DNA of 64,000 nt from Closterium sp. NIES-65 (lineage: Eukaryota; Streptophyta; Zygnematophyceae; Desmidiales; Closteriaceae): contig CANXME010002122.1 in the NCBI GenBank assembly GCA_948144175.1, positions 1 to 64,000 of the forward strand. The letters are read 5' to 3'. The notes beneath the pieces were generated by a model. That model ran no database searches, had not been told where the DNA came from, and saw nothing but the letters and a program-made list of their open reading frames with translations. The position numbers and the translations under genes were made by a program. Positions 52,966 to 64,000 of the stretch are shown piece by piece. The stretch's first letter is position 1. Each line of letters begins with the position of its first letter.

Positions 52966-54031
52966 GCTATTAAGACTTTATCAAACTTAAAACCTCTCTT
53001 CGGGTTCACCTCAAAGGGTCCTTGGGTGTGTGGTACAAGACCAGCCCCTATGCTCGGGTCCGAGTTTGTAGACAGATGGATCAAGAATGACTTAGTAAAA
53101 ATAACATTAGTACCTTGAACGACGCGCAGCGTATCGTGCAGACCCTCAACCGGATTAAGCCGAGAATTTCCTATATCGAAGCTCACTCTAAGAGCTTTAA
53201 AATAAGCCAAGTTGTCTCACGAAAAGTTTTGCCATTACGAAGTTATGGCTCGAACAGCGTTTGCCTAGCGTTGGAGTGCTAGCGTACTAGCGTTGAGTCG
53301 GGTAGCATTCCAGCGTCGCATCGCGTAAAAACGAAACTCCAGGAAGGGAGGAATTCGTTTGAATCAAATTGACTATATTCAGGTACAAACAGAGAAGGAA
53401 TATATAGTTCTAGATAGCAAGGACCTTGGGAATCAACCTGGGAAGAACCAGGGATGATCCCAAATAATTCCAACCAACAGAACCAACCTGGCTGGACAAA
53501 ACAGCAGGTGGTAGGTTGGTAAATAACCTCTGGTTCTGTTCTTCCATCCTGGGAAAACAACAACCAGGTTCAGGTCCTAAAAACAGAACCTGTTTTATCT
53601 TTGCCCAACCAGCCAAATGCTGGTTCCGCTGGTTTCCCCTGGCCTTGTAGCACGCAGATACAGACAAACAACATCCAACCTTCACCTAAATTGTACCTCT
53701 ATAGTACCTGCCCTGCTACACTATAGTCAACCAAACAAAACAGTACAATTTCGAGTTGGATAGAACTGAATCTGCTTAATCAATTTAACCGAACCGCAAA
53801 GCTTCCATCTTGGGTTCCTTTGCGAGCTCGTCCTTTCTGCTTGTACTGTTTATATCGCGTACAATGTCGTGCGGAAATGCATGATGTGCGAGTACCTGCA
53901 AATTCGTCAAGCGAAAATTGCAAAAGCAAACAAAACATACGAACATTCTATTCACACCCAAATGCATTCGCACATGCCTACTCATATAAAGATACGGCAG
54001 GATATTGTGCAATGTGAATTTGCACCCAACA
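52966..54031 (-). repeat. 5' LTR of G, missing its inner end
   Basis: 1066 bp. The first about 30 bases next to the primer site are deleted, and the sequence joins gag codon about 11 directly at 52965/52966. The outer end ...CACCCAACA is kept. Confidence 0.9.
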
Positions 54032-54370
54032 AAGTAAGGGGTATAAGTACAAACCCTAATGTGTGTGTACCCCATATTGTGTGTCCCACTAAAGCCTAAC
54101 AAACAGGTTTATATTTTGACAACTTGGATACCGTACAATAAGCAGGCATGTTTCGTTGGATGACGGTTAATCAATATATCAGCCACCTATCGAGTACTCA
54201 GGTCAGACGATGATGCAAAATTTCGGCAAGCGCCATACAACATAAGACAGGGTCTGCATGGGAGAGCCTTCAGTTTAGTGGAGCATGAGGCTCATTTTGG
54301 TGGATGTAATAGTTGGGAGGTAGTCAAACCACCACCAGTCTATCACCCTCCCCGCGTCGACCAGCAAAAG
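54032..54370 (+). other. Unique sequence without recognisable gene
   Basis: AT-richer than its surroundings, with no long ORF, repeat or retrotransposon homology that I can see. It is probably 3' flank of the F-box/LRR relic. Confidence 0.5.
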
Positions 54371-56178
54371 CTATTTCAGCTTGGGCAACCAACGGAGTGA
54401 CTTGGACAGACAGTTCACCTCCGGCAAACAGCAGAGCTCCAGCGTTTCAAGGTTTTTCAGTTGCCTGACTGATTCGGGCAGCACAAATAACTTTTCCAGG
54501 TGTTCAAGCTTCAAGAAACCGATATTTTCCAGCCGTCCAAGGGATTCAAGCAAGCTGGAGAGGCCACGCATGTGGGTGAGGGTAAGGGAAGAGAGGGCAG
54601 AGAGCGTGGAGAAAGAATTAGGGAGGGAGGAGATTTGTGAAGAATTACGCAGAGATAGGCTGGTGAGAGACGCCAGGCCCCAAGGCTGCTGTGCATTGTG
54701 CCGTGCTGTGGCTATGGATGTGGCTGTACCTGTGGCTGTAGCTATGCTTGTGCCTGTGCGTGTGGCTGAATTTCTGGCTGTGCTTGTGGCTCGGTGGACT
54801 TATTGATATGAGTGCACGAAGTGGTGGGATCAGCAGCAGCGGCTGTAGGAGCGACCGTGGCAGAAGTAGGAGTAGGCTCAAGAGGAGGGCGAGGCGTAAG
54901 GAGAAGGGGTAGAATCAACGAAGAGAGCAGAAGAAAGGAAGAAGGTCAAGGCGTATGGGAAATTTGGAGCAAACAGAGACTCTAGCGAATCGAGGAGAGG
55001 GCAGCCGGTGATTCCAAGCTCTTCCAAGCACGTCAGCATGGCCATCTAGGGACGCAACCGCCTCAGTTCGCTGCAGGAGCGCAGGAAAAGCAGCGCCAGG
55101 CTGTGCCTCACACTTCCCGTGCACAGGCTTTTGGGCAGCTCCAGCAAAACCTGCTTCTGGATTCCTAACGACCTCAATCGGTGTAAATTGCCCACACTCT
55201 CAGGTAGGGCACGAAGGTTGGGCAGCCTTTCAAGCACTAGGGTTTCAAGCTGTACGAGGGATCCGAGATTATCGGGAAGAGAGGTGAATGCAGCGCATGA
55301 TTGGGTGGAGAGGGAGGAGAGGGGGACGGAGCACATGGTGTCCAGCAGGCTCTGAATGGACACCCAGCGAAATAAAAGCTTCTCCAATCTGGTCATCGCC
55401 CCGATCACATGCTCTGGCAGGCGCTTCACATGCTGGGACTGCAGCGAGAAGGAACAAAGGCTGGTGATATTCTGAAAGGAATCCTTGATGAGCTGCACAC
55501 CCATCACAATTTCTAGGGTTTGCAAATGTGGTTCGCGAGGGCTGCTGACGGAATCCGGGAAACCTTTGAGTGGCGATCCTGTGTTTGAGCAAAGTTCCCG
55601 TACTTGCGGAAGCGCGCCGATGCTTTCGGCTGGCAAGAGCATAATCTCACAGTGATCGTCGCCAGTATGGCGGCAGAGATGGAGGGTTGTGAGGTTGGAG
55701 GGGTGAGAGACGTGGGCGGGAGGTGCGTAAGGTGGTTGAGGGTGAGCAGGCGGAGGTCGCGGAGCTTGCGACAGCCATAGAAGAGAGAGGCCGTTGCTAC
55801 TGATGTACATGAGAACTTGAAAGTGCACAGTCAAATGTGTCAAACGCGGACATGTGGTGCCCAGGCATTCGAAGAGAGCATCGCCGTTCGGATTCATAAC
55901 GCAACAATAATGAAGCTCGAGGTGTGTGAGCGAGGGGAAGCTGCGAATCGTGTCTAGGAGAACGAAGAACTGGATCCTGCACTTGATCTGGAGGTGCGCG
56001 AGTGACCGGCGCGCTATGGCCTACCATCGCTTGGAGACAAGCGCATAGTAAAAAGATTCACGCATCAGTGAGCGCAGATGAGCGAGCGAAGGCGATCGTC
56101 AGATAGCAACTTCGCAACCAGTGACGTAGGAGGCGAATAGGTCAAGAAGGTGGAGAAGAGGGGAACAGTACGGTTCAT
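54371..56178 (-). pseudogene. F-box/leucine-rich-repeat protein gene, broken
   Basis: Minus strand. A possible start at 56178-56176 leads into an F-box-like segment (LLSDDRLRSL), a stop at 56067-56065, a one-base shift near 56040 and then ALVSKRW, TAG at 56023-56021, AIARRSLAHLQI. Without the break this is a typical F-box end. From 56020 the frame is open for 324 codons: alternating Leu segments, then LPDNLGSLVQL and LPESVGNLHRL repeats, to TAG at 55048-55046. The same frame goes on (TCLEELGI) to about 54890. A second LRR block at about 54690-54371 (LPNSFSTL, LPESVRQL, LPKSLxWLP type) may be a later exon. F-box proteins normally select substrates for SCF ubiquitin ligases. Introns or sequencing errors could explain some breaks. 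Confidence 0.65.
54704..54792 (+). repeat. Degenerate GTGGCTGT minisatellite
   Basis: About ten imperfect units of the form TGTGGCTGTR. On the minus strand it reads as His-Ser repeats. It lies between the two LRR blocks of the F-box/LRR relic. Confidence 0.65.
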
Positions 56179-56468
56179 AGTGTGAGAAGTGGTTCGTTGC
56201 TCCACCAACTTTACAGCAAGGGTACCACAAAAATATTTTTATCGGAGAGAAACAGGCTTGAAATATGGGTGGAGCTAGTAGAGATGGGACGAGCTATGTT
56301 GGGAGATGGTAGAGAGGGATCTAGGAGAACGACGACGTTGTTATGGACCCGCCAGAATTTTCCCAACCAGCCAAATGCTAGTTCCGCTGCTAGTTCGGAG
56401 CGGGTAAGAAAATGAGAAAATGATGGCTGGAATCTTAAACGTTACAACCAGCTGGCATCAGGGGAAAT
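56179..56468. other. Unique flank with a 28 bp LTR scrap
   Basis: No gene seen. Bases 56362-56389 match the family 1 LTR core (CCCAACCAGCC...TTCCGCTG) with one mismatch. The rest shows no similarity. Confidence 0.55.
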
Positions 56469-57564
56469 TGTTGGTGTAAGAGCCTAATAAACTCAAGCTA
56501 TTCAGACTTTATCAAACTTAAAACCTCTCCTTGGGGTCACCTCCAAGGGTCCTTGGGTGCCTGGTACAAGACCAGCCCCTATCCTCGGGTCCGAGTTTGT
56601 CGAGAGAGGGATCAAGAAGGACTTAGTCAAAACAGCAAGAGTACCTTGAACGTCGCGCAGCGTATCGTGCAGACCGTCGATCGGATTAAGCTGAGAATTT
56701 CCTATATCGAAGCTCACTCTAAGAGCTATAAAATAAGCCAAGTTGCCTCGCGAAAAGTTCTGCCATTACGAAGTTATGGCTCGGACAGCGTTAGCCTAGC
56801 GTTGGAGTGCTAGCATAGTAGCGTTGACTCGGGTACCATTCTGCCGTCGCACCGCGTAGAAAGGAAATTCCAGCAAGGAAGGAATTCGCTTGAATCAATT
56901 TTAACTATATTCAGGTACAAACAGAGAAGGAATATATATAGTCCTAGCTAGCAAAGACCTTGGGAATCAACCTGGGAACAACCAGGGATGATCCCAAATA
57001 ATTCCAAGCAACAGAACCAACCTGGCTGGACAAAACAGCAGGTGGTAGGTTGGTAAACAACCTCTGGTTCTGTTTTTCCAACCTGGGAAAACAACAACCA
57101 GGTTCAGGTCCTAAAAACAGAACCTGTTTTGTCTTTACCCAACCAGCCAAATGCTGGTTCCGCTGGTTTCCCCTGGCCCTGTAGCATGCAGATACGGACA
57201 AACAACATCCAACCTTTACCTAAATTGTACCTCTATAGTGCCTGCCCTGCTACACTATAGTCAACCAAACAAAACAGTACAATTTCGAGTCTGATAGAAC
57301 TGAATCTGCACAATCAATTCAACCGAACTGCAAAGCTTCCATCTTGGGTTCCTTTGCGAGCTCGTCCTTTCTGCTTGTACTGTTCATAGCGCGTACAATG
57401 TTGTGCCGAAGCGGATAATGCGCGAGTACTTGCAAATGCTTCAAGCGAAAATTGCGAAAGCAAACAAACACACCAACATTCCATTCACACCCAAATGCAT
57501 TCGCACACGCATACTCATACAAACAGACGGCAGGATGTCGTGCAATGTGAATTTGCACCCAACA
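56469..57564 (-). repeat. 3' LTR of element I
   Basis: 1096 bp, TG...CA, followed by the polypurine tract complement at 57565-57575. Confidence 0.94.
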
Positions 57565-57606
57565 CACTCCCCCTCAGCCTGCCGGCTGCATCCCCATCAT
57601 TCCATA

Positions 57607-60600
57607 CTAGTTCATGCTCATTCGACTCATCCGCACACAACGCCAATGAGGCTCATCCGCAAGCCTCTTGGTGAGGAAGTCTGCTGGCTGCTGGTGAGTC
57701 TTGATGTAGATCAGATTCACCGTCTCCCTTTTCACCTCCTTACGCAGCCAGTGCCACTTGATACGCATGTGCTTATTCAGCCCATGAAGCACAGCGTTCC
57801 TGGCCATCCCAAGAGCTCCCTTGCTATCACAAAACAGCGGCGTAGCAACCTTTTGCTCCTGGCCAATCTCCTCTAACAGCCTCCTCAGCCAAATCACCTC
57901 CTTCACCCCATGGAACATCGCCATGTACTCTGATTCCACAGAAGAGAGTGCTGTCTCCGTCTGCTTCTTTGACCTCCAACTAACAGGTCCTCCTCCAACT
58001 ACGCAGATGTATCCTCCCGCAGATGAAGAATCCTCCTTCTCAGAGGCCCACGTAGCATCGGTAAAGCAAGTGAGAAAAAGCTTGCCTTCTCCAAGCCTCT
58101 CCCCCTTCTCTTTCAGCACCTCAACCCCTTTCTGCTTCACCTGTGCAGATGCGGGGTATTGAACTCCAATGCTTGGGTTAGAGTTCAGATACTTCACCAC
58201 ACGCTCAGCTGCATCCATCTGCTGCTCTGATGGATTCTGCACCAACCTAGCCAGCTGCCCAACCGAGAAAGAGATGTCGGGCCTCGTGTGAACTGCTGCA
58301 TACAAGAGGCTGCCCACCAAGGACTGAAATTGCTGCTGCTCCTTGGCTTCAACCCCTTCATCCTCTCCAGCTTTTACAAGCTTGAATTCTGCTGGCAGGG
58401 GAGTTGCAACCTTGCGCTCATTCTCAATCCCGTACTTCTCCCCAAGCTCCTTGATGAACTTCTCTTGGTGCAGCTTCAACCACCTGTGATCCAGATCCCT
58501 CTCCACGTGCATCCCGAGGTAGTACTTTACCTCCCCAAGGTTCTTGCACTTGAAGTTCTCCATCAGCTGCTGCTGCACCTTCTGGATCTCCTTCATGCTG
58601 CTGCTAAAGAGAAGAATGTCGTCCACATAGACCAGAAACAGCACCAGCTTCTCCCCCTCCCCCTTGAGAAAGAGGCTCTCATCACAGCTGCTGGTCCTGA
58701 ATCCCACCTCCTCTAAAACAGCTGCCAACTTCTGGTACCAGCAGCGTGGCGCTTGCTTCAAGCCGTAGATGGACTTTTTCAGCTTGCACACCCTGCCCGT
58801 ACCATCCTCATACCCAGGTGGTTGCGTCATGAACACCTCCTCCTCTAAAATCCCATTGAGGAACGCCGTTGATATATCCATCTGAATGATGAATTTCCCA
58901 CTAACGGTTGCATCTGCCAACAAGACACGGAGGGTAGGGGGTTTGGCAGTGGGAGCAAAGATCTCATTGAAGTCCCGCTTCTCCTTCTGCATAAACCTCT
59001 TAGCCACCAGCCTACTCTTGTAGATGGTGACCTGTCCCTTGTCATCGGTCTTGATCCTTAGCACCCACTTGCACTGTACGGCTTTCTTCCCCTCAGGCAG
59101 CACCACCAGCTCCCATGTCCCATTCTCTAGCAGGCTCTGGTACTCAGCATCCCTGGAAACCAGCCACTTCTCTCTATCTGGTCCAGCTAATGCCTCCTCC
59201 ATGCTAGCTGGTTCCTCTGGTGCAGGGGCAAGAAAACAGTAGGCAGTTTCATCCTCCTCATCTAGATCATAGCCATGCGGTAGAATCAGCAATGCCTCCT
59301 CGGTCCCAAGCTGCTGCTCCGCTACATCAGCTCCTGCCGTCAGCTTCTTAGTGGCCATACGGGTACGTCCTGGCCTGGAGACGGGTGTCTCCCACCCCCT
59401 CATAACAACACCCTTCGGCTTCTTAGTTTTTCCTTGCTGCTGCTCTCCTCCCTCGGATCCAGCAGCTCCACTAGTGCTACCGCTAGTCTCCACACCATCA
59501 CCTTCACCAGCAGGTGCCTCCTGCAACTTCTCTCCATCACCAACCTCTACAGCTGCCTCCTCTCCCTCCTCCCACACACTAGGAATCAGGTCCAGCTGCA
59601 TGGTGATCTGCTCTATCTGCTGGGACACCCTGGCCTCTGGCTGTTTCTCCCAGCTCCCATACATCATGCCCTCAACAAACTTCACATCCCTGCTGTCAAA
59701 CAACACACCCTTGGAAGGTTCCCACAGCAGCCATCCCTTGCTCTCAGCAGCCAGCCCCAAATGCACACACCAGATTGCACTCGCCCCCAACTTACTGCGG
59801 TAGGTCTTGGGGACGTGGGCGACTGCCATGCAACCGAACACCCTCAGCATGTCCACCGGCGGCTTCCTCCCAAGCCACCTCTCCAACGGCACCCACGAAT
59901 CATCCCCAACCTTTGTGAGTACCCTGTTCCTAGCGACGGTAGCGTGCCGAACAGCATGGGGCCACATGGAGTTGCCCAGCCCAGATTCTATGAGCAGCGC
60001 CCTAGCTGTCTCCAGAATTGTCCGGTTCGCCCGTTCTGCTACACAGTTAGACTGTGGGGTGTAAGCCGTGGTCAGCTCTCTCTGGATGCCCTGCTTCTTG
60101 AGCCAGGCCATCATCTCAGCTCTAAGGAACTCACCACCCCGATCTGTCCTAATCCGCTTTACCACACACTCCGCTTGCTTCTCCACTAACGGCAGCCAAT
60201 CGTCCCGAATCGTAGAGGCGGCGTAATCTTTCCGCTTCAGTGGATACGCCCACATTAGCCAGCTCCAGTCATCCACTATGGTTAGGAAGTACCTCTCCCC
60301 CTTGTGTCCCTGAACCGGCAGCGGCCCCACCAAGTCCATGTGGACCAGCTCCAACGGCTTTTTGCTCCTGCTAGCCACACTATGGAAGGGAAAACGGGTG
60401 AACTTTGAAAGGAGGCAAATTTCACAGTTATCATCGGGTGGTTGTCCGTTCAGCTTCAAGCCCTTAACAGCTCCATCCTTCTCCAGCTGCTTCAGCAAAG
60501 GCATTGCCACATGCCCCAAACGTCGGTGTGCAGTTGCCCAATCCGTCTCCCCAGATCTGGCCGACACTTTTACACCAACCCCTCCAACGGCATTGCACTC

Positions 60601-61737
60601 CCCCTGGGATGCAGACCCCTCTCCAGCCTGCCCCCCACCGTGCCACGCTAATGCCGGCAGCTGCCACATGGATCTGTACACGTCCGTACTCTCGTGCAGA
60701 TCCCAAAGCACCCGATTGCCCAGCTGCCCCTTGTAACTGCGTGCCCCATCCGTGCTAGTGCTTACCCCAGCCTTGCCAAGCTTACGGAGGGAGATGAGGT
60801 TGGCCTTGAGTTCAGGAACAAGGAGAACGTCGTGCAGCACCACCGGCTTGCCATCCGCTCCCTTAAACGCAGCTCGTCCCGCACCAGCCACCTTCAGCGC
60901 GTGTCCAGAGGCAGAGCACACCTCGTTGATCGGTGCAGCTTGTACGTGGTCCAGCAGGTCTTTTCGCGGCGTCATCGTCCAAGCAGCGCCCGTGTCCAAC
61001 ACCCAATAGTCCAGGGGGTGCAGCTCTGCTACAACTTTAGCAGAGGCGTCTCCTTGCTCCCCCTTGTCTCCCATATGGAAGAATTGGCCCGCGGTGCGCT
61101 CCTTCTTCTTCTCCGCACCGCCGTTGCCCTTCGGGTTGTTGTTGGACGAATCAGCGACCATGTTTGCGCCGTTTTTCTGGTTCCTCCGCGCGCTGCCATC
61201 CTGGTGACGATTCTGGGGGGTCCATCCATCGGGTTTCTTATAGCACAAAAACCAGGGGTGCCCCTCCTTCTCACAATACCAGCAACTCCCTTTCATTTTG
61301 CCACCAGCACCCGACTTGCCCCCACGTCCAGATTTCGCACCGCGACCCCATCCGGTACCTCCTTGTTGGTCGTTGGAGTCGTCGTCCTTCTTTGCACCGC
61401 GTCCAGCACCACCAAAGCCACGTCCTCTGCCACGTCGGCTCTCTTGCATCCCGTAGCCGCTGCTGCCGTCGTCTCCACCCCTCAGTTAACGGCGACGGAA
61501 GTCCTCCTCTAGAATCTTTGTCCGCACCCACTCGAGTGTCCACGAGCTCTGGAACTGCGGCAGGCTCAATCCGCTAGTGAATTGAAGCCACGATTCCGGC
61601 AGCAGCGAGAGCATCTTCAGGCACTTGGTCTGCTCCGGGTAGGTGATTCCCGCGGTCGCCAACTTCGCGTAGAGGTCGCGCAACTTGTCCAGGACATGTT
61701 GCACTGGCTCTCCCTCGCTCAGGCGCAACGCGAACAG
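57607..61737 (-). pseudogene. gag-pol of element I with gag nonsense codon
   Basis: From the right: gag from residue about 154 (cut by J), open to a Gln to TAA change at 61488-61486 (codon 235, just after DFRRR). The frame is then open without break from 61485 through zinc knuckle, protease, integrase, reverse transcriptase (YVDD) and RNase H to the stop at 57607. In the integrase, the Gly of the conserved NGVAER motif is Cys (SNCVAER), next to the catalytic Glu, which is kept. A first internal ATG at 61449 would give a 1280-residue product without most of gag. Nothing suggests it is used. Confidence 0.92.
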
Positions 61738-62829
61738 TGTTGGTGTAAGTGCCTAATAAACCCAAGCTATTAAGACTTTATCAAACTTAAAACCTCTCCT
61801 CGGGGTCACCTCCAAGGTCCTTGGATGCCTGGTACAGAACCAGCCTCTATCCTCGGGTCCGAGTTTGTAGAGAAAGGGATGAAGAGAGGCTTAGTCAAAA
61901 CAGCAAGAGTACCTTGAACGTCGCGCAGCGTATCGTGCAGACCGTCGATCCAATTAAGCTGAGAATTTCATGTATCGAAGCTCACTCTAAGAGCTTTAAA
62001 ATAAGCCAAGTTGCCTTGCGAAAAGTTCTGCCATTACGAAGTTATGGCTCGGACAGCGTTAGCCTAGCGTTGGAGTGCCAGCATACTAGCGTTGACTCGG
62101 GTAGCATTCCGCCGTCGTACCGCGTAGAAAGGAAATTCCAGCAAGGAAGGAATTCGGTTGAATCAAATTAACTATATTCAGGTACAAACAGAGAAGCAAT
62201 ATATAGTCATAGCTAGCAAGGACCTTGGGAATCAACCTGGGAAGAACCAGGGATGATCCCAAATAATTCCAAGCAACAGAACCAACCTGGCTGGACAAAA
62301 CAGCAGGTAGTAGGTTGGTAAACAACCTCTGGTTCTGTTTTTCCAACCTGGGAAAACAACAACCAGGTTCAGGTCCTAAAAACAGAACCTGTTTTGTCTT
62401 TGCCCAACCAGCCAAATGCTGGTTCCGCTGGTTTCCCCTGGCCCTGTAGCATGCAGATACAGACAAACAACATCCAACCTTCACCTAAATTGTACCTCTA
62501 TATTGCCTGCCCTGCTATACTATAGTCAACCAAACAAAACAGTACAATTTCGAGTTGGATAGAACTGAATCTGCACAATCAATTCAACCGAACTGCAAAG
62601 CTTCCATCTTGGGTTCCTTTGCGAGCTTATCCTTTCTGCTTGTATTGTTCATAGCGCGTACAATGTTGTGCCGAAGCGGATAATGCGCGAGTACTTGCAA
62701 ATGCTTCAAGCGAAAATTGCGAAAGCAAACAAACACACCAACATTCCATTCACACCCAAATGCATTCGCACACGCATACTCATACAAACAGACGACAGGA
62801 TGTCGTGCAATGTGAATTTGCACCCAACA
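61738..62829 (-). repeat. 3' LTR of element J
   Basis: 1092 bp, TGTTGG...CCCAACA on the minus strand, with scattered substitutions. The polypurine tract complement is at 62830-62840. Confidence 0.92.
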
Positions 62830-62871
62830 CACTCCCCCTCAGCCTGCCGGCTGCATCTCCATCATTCCATA

Positions 62872-64000
62872 CTAGTTCTTGCTCATTCCACTCATCCGCA
62901 CACAACGCCAATGAGGCTCATCCGCAAGCCTCTTGGTGAGGAAGTCTGCTGGCTGCTGGTAAGTCTTGATGTAGATCAGATTCACCGTCCCCCTCTTCAC
63001 CTCCTTACGCAGCCAGTGCCACTTGATACGCATGTGCTTATTCAGCCCATGAAACACAGCGTTCCTGGCCATCCCAAGAGCTCCCTTGCTATCACAAAAC
63101 AGCGGCGTAGCAACCTTTTGCTCCTGGCCAATCTCCTCTAACAGCCTCCTCAGCCAAATCACCTCCTTCACCCCATGGAACATCGCCATGTACTCTGATT
63201 CCACAGAAGAGAGTGCTGTCTCCGTCTGCTTCTTTGACCTCCAACTAACAGGTCCTCCTCCAACTACGCAGATGTATCCTCCCACAGATGAGGAATCCTC
63301 CTTCTCAGAGGCCCACATAGCATCGGTAAAGCAAGTGAGAAAAAGCTTGCCTTCTCCAAGCCTCTCCCCCTTCTCTTTCAGCACCTCAACCCCTTTCTGC
63401 TTCACCTGTGCAGATGCGGAGTATTGAACTCCAATGCTTGGGTGAGAGTTCAGATACTTCACCACACGCTCAGCTGCATCCATCTGCTGCTCTTATGGAT
63501 TCTGCACCACCCTAGCCAGCTGCCCAACCGAGAAAGAGATGTCGGGCCTTATGTGAACTGCTGCATACAAGAGGCTGCCCACCAAGGACTGAAATTGATC
63601 CTGCTCTTCGACTTCAACCCATTGATCCTCTGCAGCTTTCACAAGCTTGAATTTTGCTGGCAGGGGAGTCGTAACCTTGCGCTCATTCTCAATCCTATAC
63701 TTCTCCCCAAGCTCCTTGATGAACTTCTCCTGGTGCAGCTTTAACCACCTGTAATCCAGATCCCTCTCCACGTGCATCCCGAGGTAGTACTTTACCTCCC
63801 CAAGGTTCTTGCACTTGAAGTTCTCCATCAGCTGCTGCTGCACCTTCTGGATCTCCTTCATGCTGCTGCTAAAGAGAAGAATGTCTGCTTTAAAACAGCT
63901 ACCAACTTCTGGTACCAGCAGCGTGACGCCTGCTTCAAGCCGTAGATTGACTTTTTCAGCTTGCACACCCTGCCCGTACCATCGTTATACCCAGGTGGCT
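62872..64000 (-). pseudogene. gag-pol C-terminal part of J, YVDD deleted
   Basis: Minus-strand RNase H and reverse transcriptase end. A deletion of roughly 110 bp at about 63884-63890 removes the segment from VLEE to the first Asp of YVDD and shifts the frame, so the polymerase active site is lost. A Glu to TAA change lies at 63490-63492 (NP*EQQ). The window ends inside the reverse transcriptase (PPGY motif). Confidence 0.9.

Larger units (their letters stand above)
50657..54031 (-). mobile_element. Deleted copia relic G
   Basis: Minus-strand family 1 copy: truncated 3' LTR 50657-50819, shrunken body 50820-52965, truncated 5' LTR 52966-54031. The reverse transcriptase and RNase H region is missing, as are the primer site and gag start. 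No target-site duplication can be recognised because both ends are damaged. Confidence 0.9.
56469..61737 (-). mobile_element. copia element I, interrupted by J
   Basis: Minus-strand element with 3' LTR 56469-57564 and a body to 61737 in gag, where the LTR of J begins. The left flank is GAAAT (56464-56468), so a matching GAAAT should lie beyond the right window edge after the 5' LTR of I. It belongs near subfamily I but has more private substitutions than A, B or D. Confidence 0.92.
61738..64000 (-). mobile_element. copia element J (continues past window)
   Basis: Minus-strand element inserted into gag of I: 3' LTR 61738-62829, body from 62830 to the window end. The left flank is AACAG (61733-61737), expected again at its right end. 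The body is damaged. Confidence 0.88.

Noticed and set aside
57607..61449. Shorter gag-less pol gene starting at an internal Met
   Set aside because: The frame runs upstream to a nonsense codon at 61486-61488; the internal Met is simply the first one after it.
1..64000. CRISPR-like or tRNA/rRNA content, or an endogenous retrovirus with envelope
   Set aside because: No short regularly spaced repeats, no tRNA or rRNA sequence beyond the primer-site complement, and no envelope-like ORF between RNase H and the 3' LTR (only about 45 bp there).

Overview
The window is almost entirely LTR retrotransposon DNA. One Ty1/copia family (called family 1 here) accounts for about 57 kb of the 64 kb. It is present as full-length, tandem, nested, solo-LTR and decayed copies in both orientations. 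A standard element is 6855-6859 bp: a 1093-1095 bp LTR (TGTTGG...CCAACA), a binding site for initiator tRNA-Met three bases after the LTR, one 1526-codon gag-pol ORF and a polypurine tract abutting the 3' LTR. Copies flanked by 5 bp target-site duplications (TSDs) give exact boundaries.

The tRNA-iMet primer site, the copia domain order and the F-box/LRR gene relic point to a green-lineage nuclear genome. A second, decayed copia family resembles, from memory, elements abundant in zygnematophyte algae such as Closterium. The genus is an inference that needs a database search.

Layout. 1-11633: two head-to-tail elements A and B on the minus strand sharing the middle LTR; B has an intact ORF, A carries two one-base indels. 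They sit in an older plus-strand copy, H1 (11634-11882 and 18742-20828), which also took element C (11883-18741, plus, intact ORF, TSD ACTTC). 20829-22953, 29813-30092 and 50457-50656: pieces of the decayed family-2 element, mostly minus strand, split by element D (22954-29812, plus, intact ORF, TSD GTTTT) and by old element H2 (30093-50456, plus). H2 contains a solo LTR (31168-32259, TSD GCTGC) and element E (35043-48757, TSD CATTC). E is itself split by intact minus-strand element F (39453-46307, TSD GTTGG). 50657-54031: G, an internally deleted minus-strand relic. 54032-56468: the only clear non-transposon stretch, holding a broken minus-strand F-box/LRR gene. 56469-61737: element I (minus, gag nonsense codon), interrupted by J (61738 to the end of the window, minus, reverse transcriptase YVDD motif deleted).

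Four uninterrupted full-length gag-pol ORFs (B, C, D, F) and near-identical LTR pairs indicate a recently active family. Two subfamilies are visible: A/B/D (with I and J close to them) and C/E/F. I found no CRISPR array, bacterial-type operon, RNA gene or intact host gene. The unusual content is the architecture: tandem and nested copies, repeated insertion of the family into itself, inverted nesting, and the LTR promoter structure.
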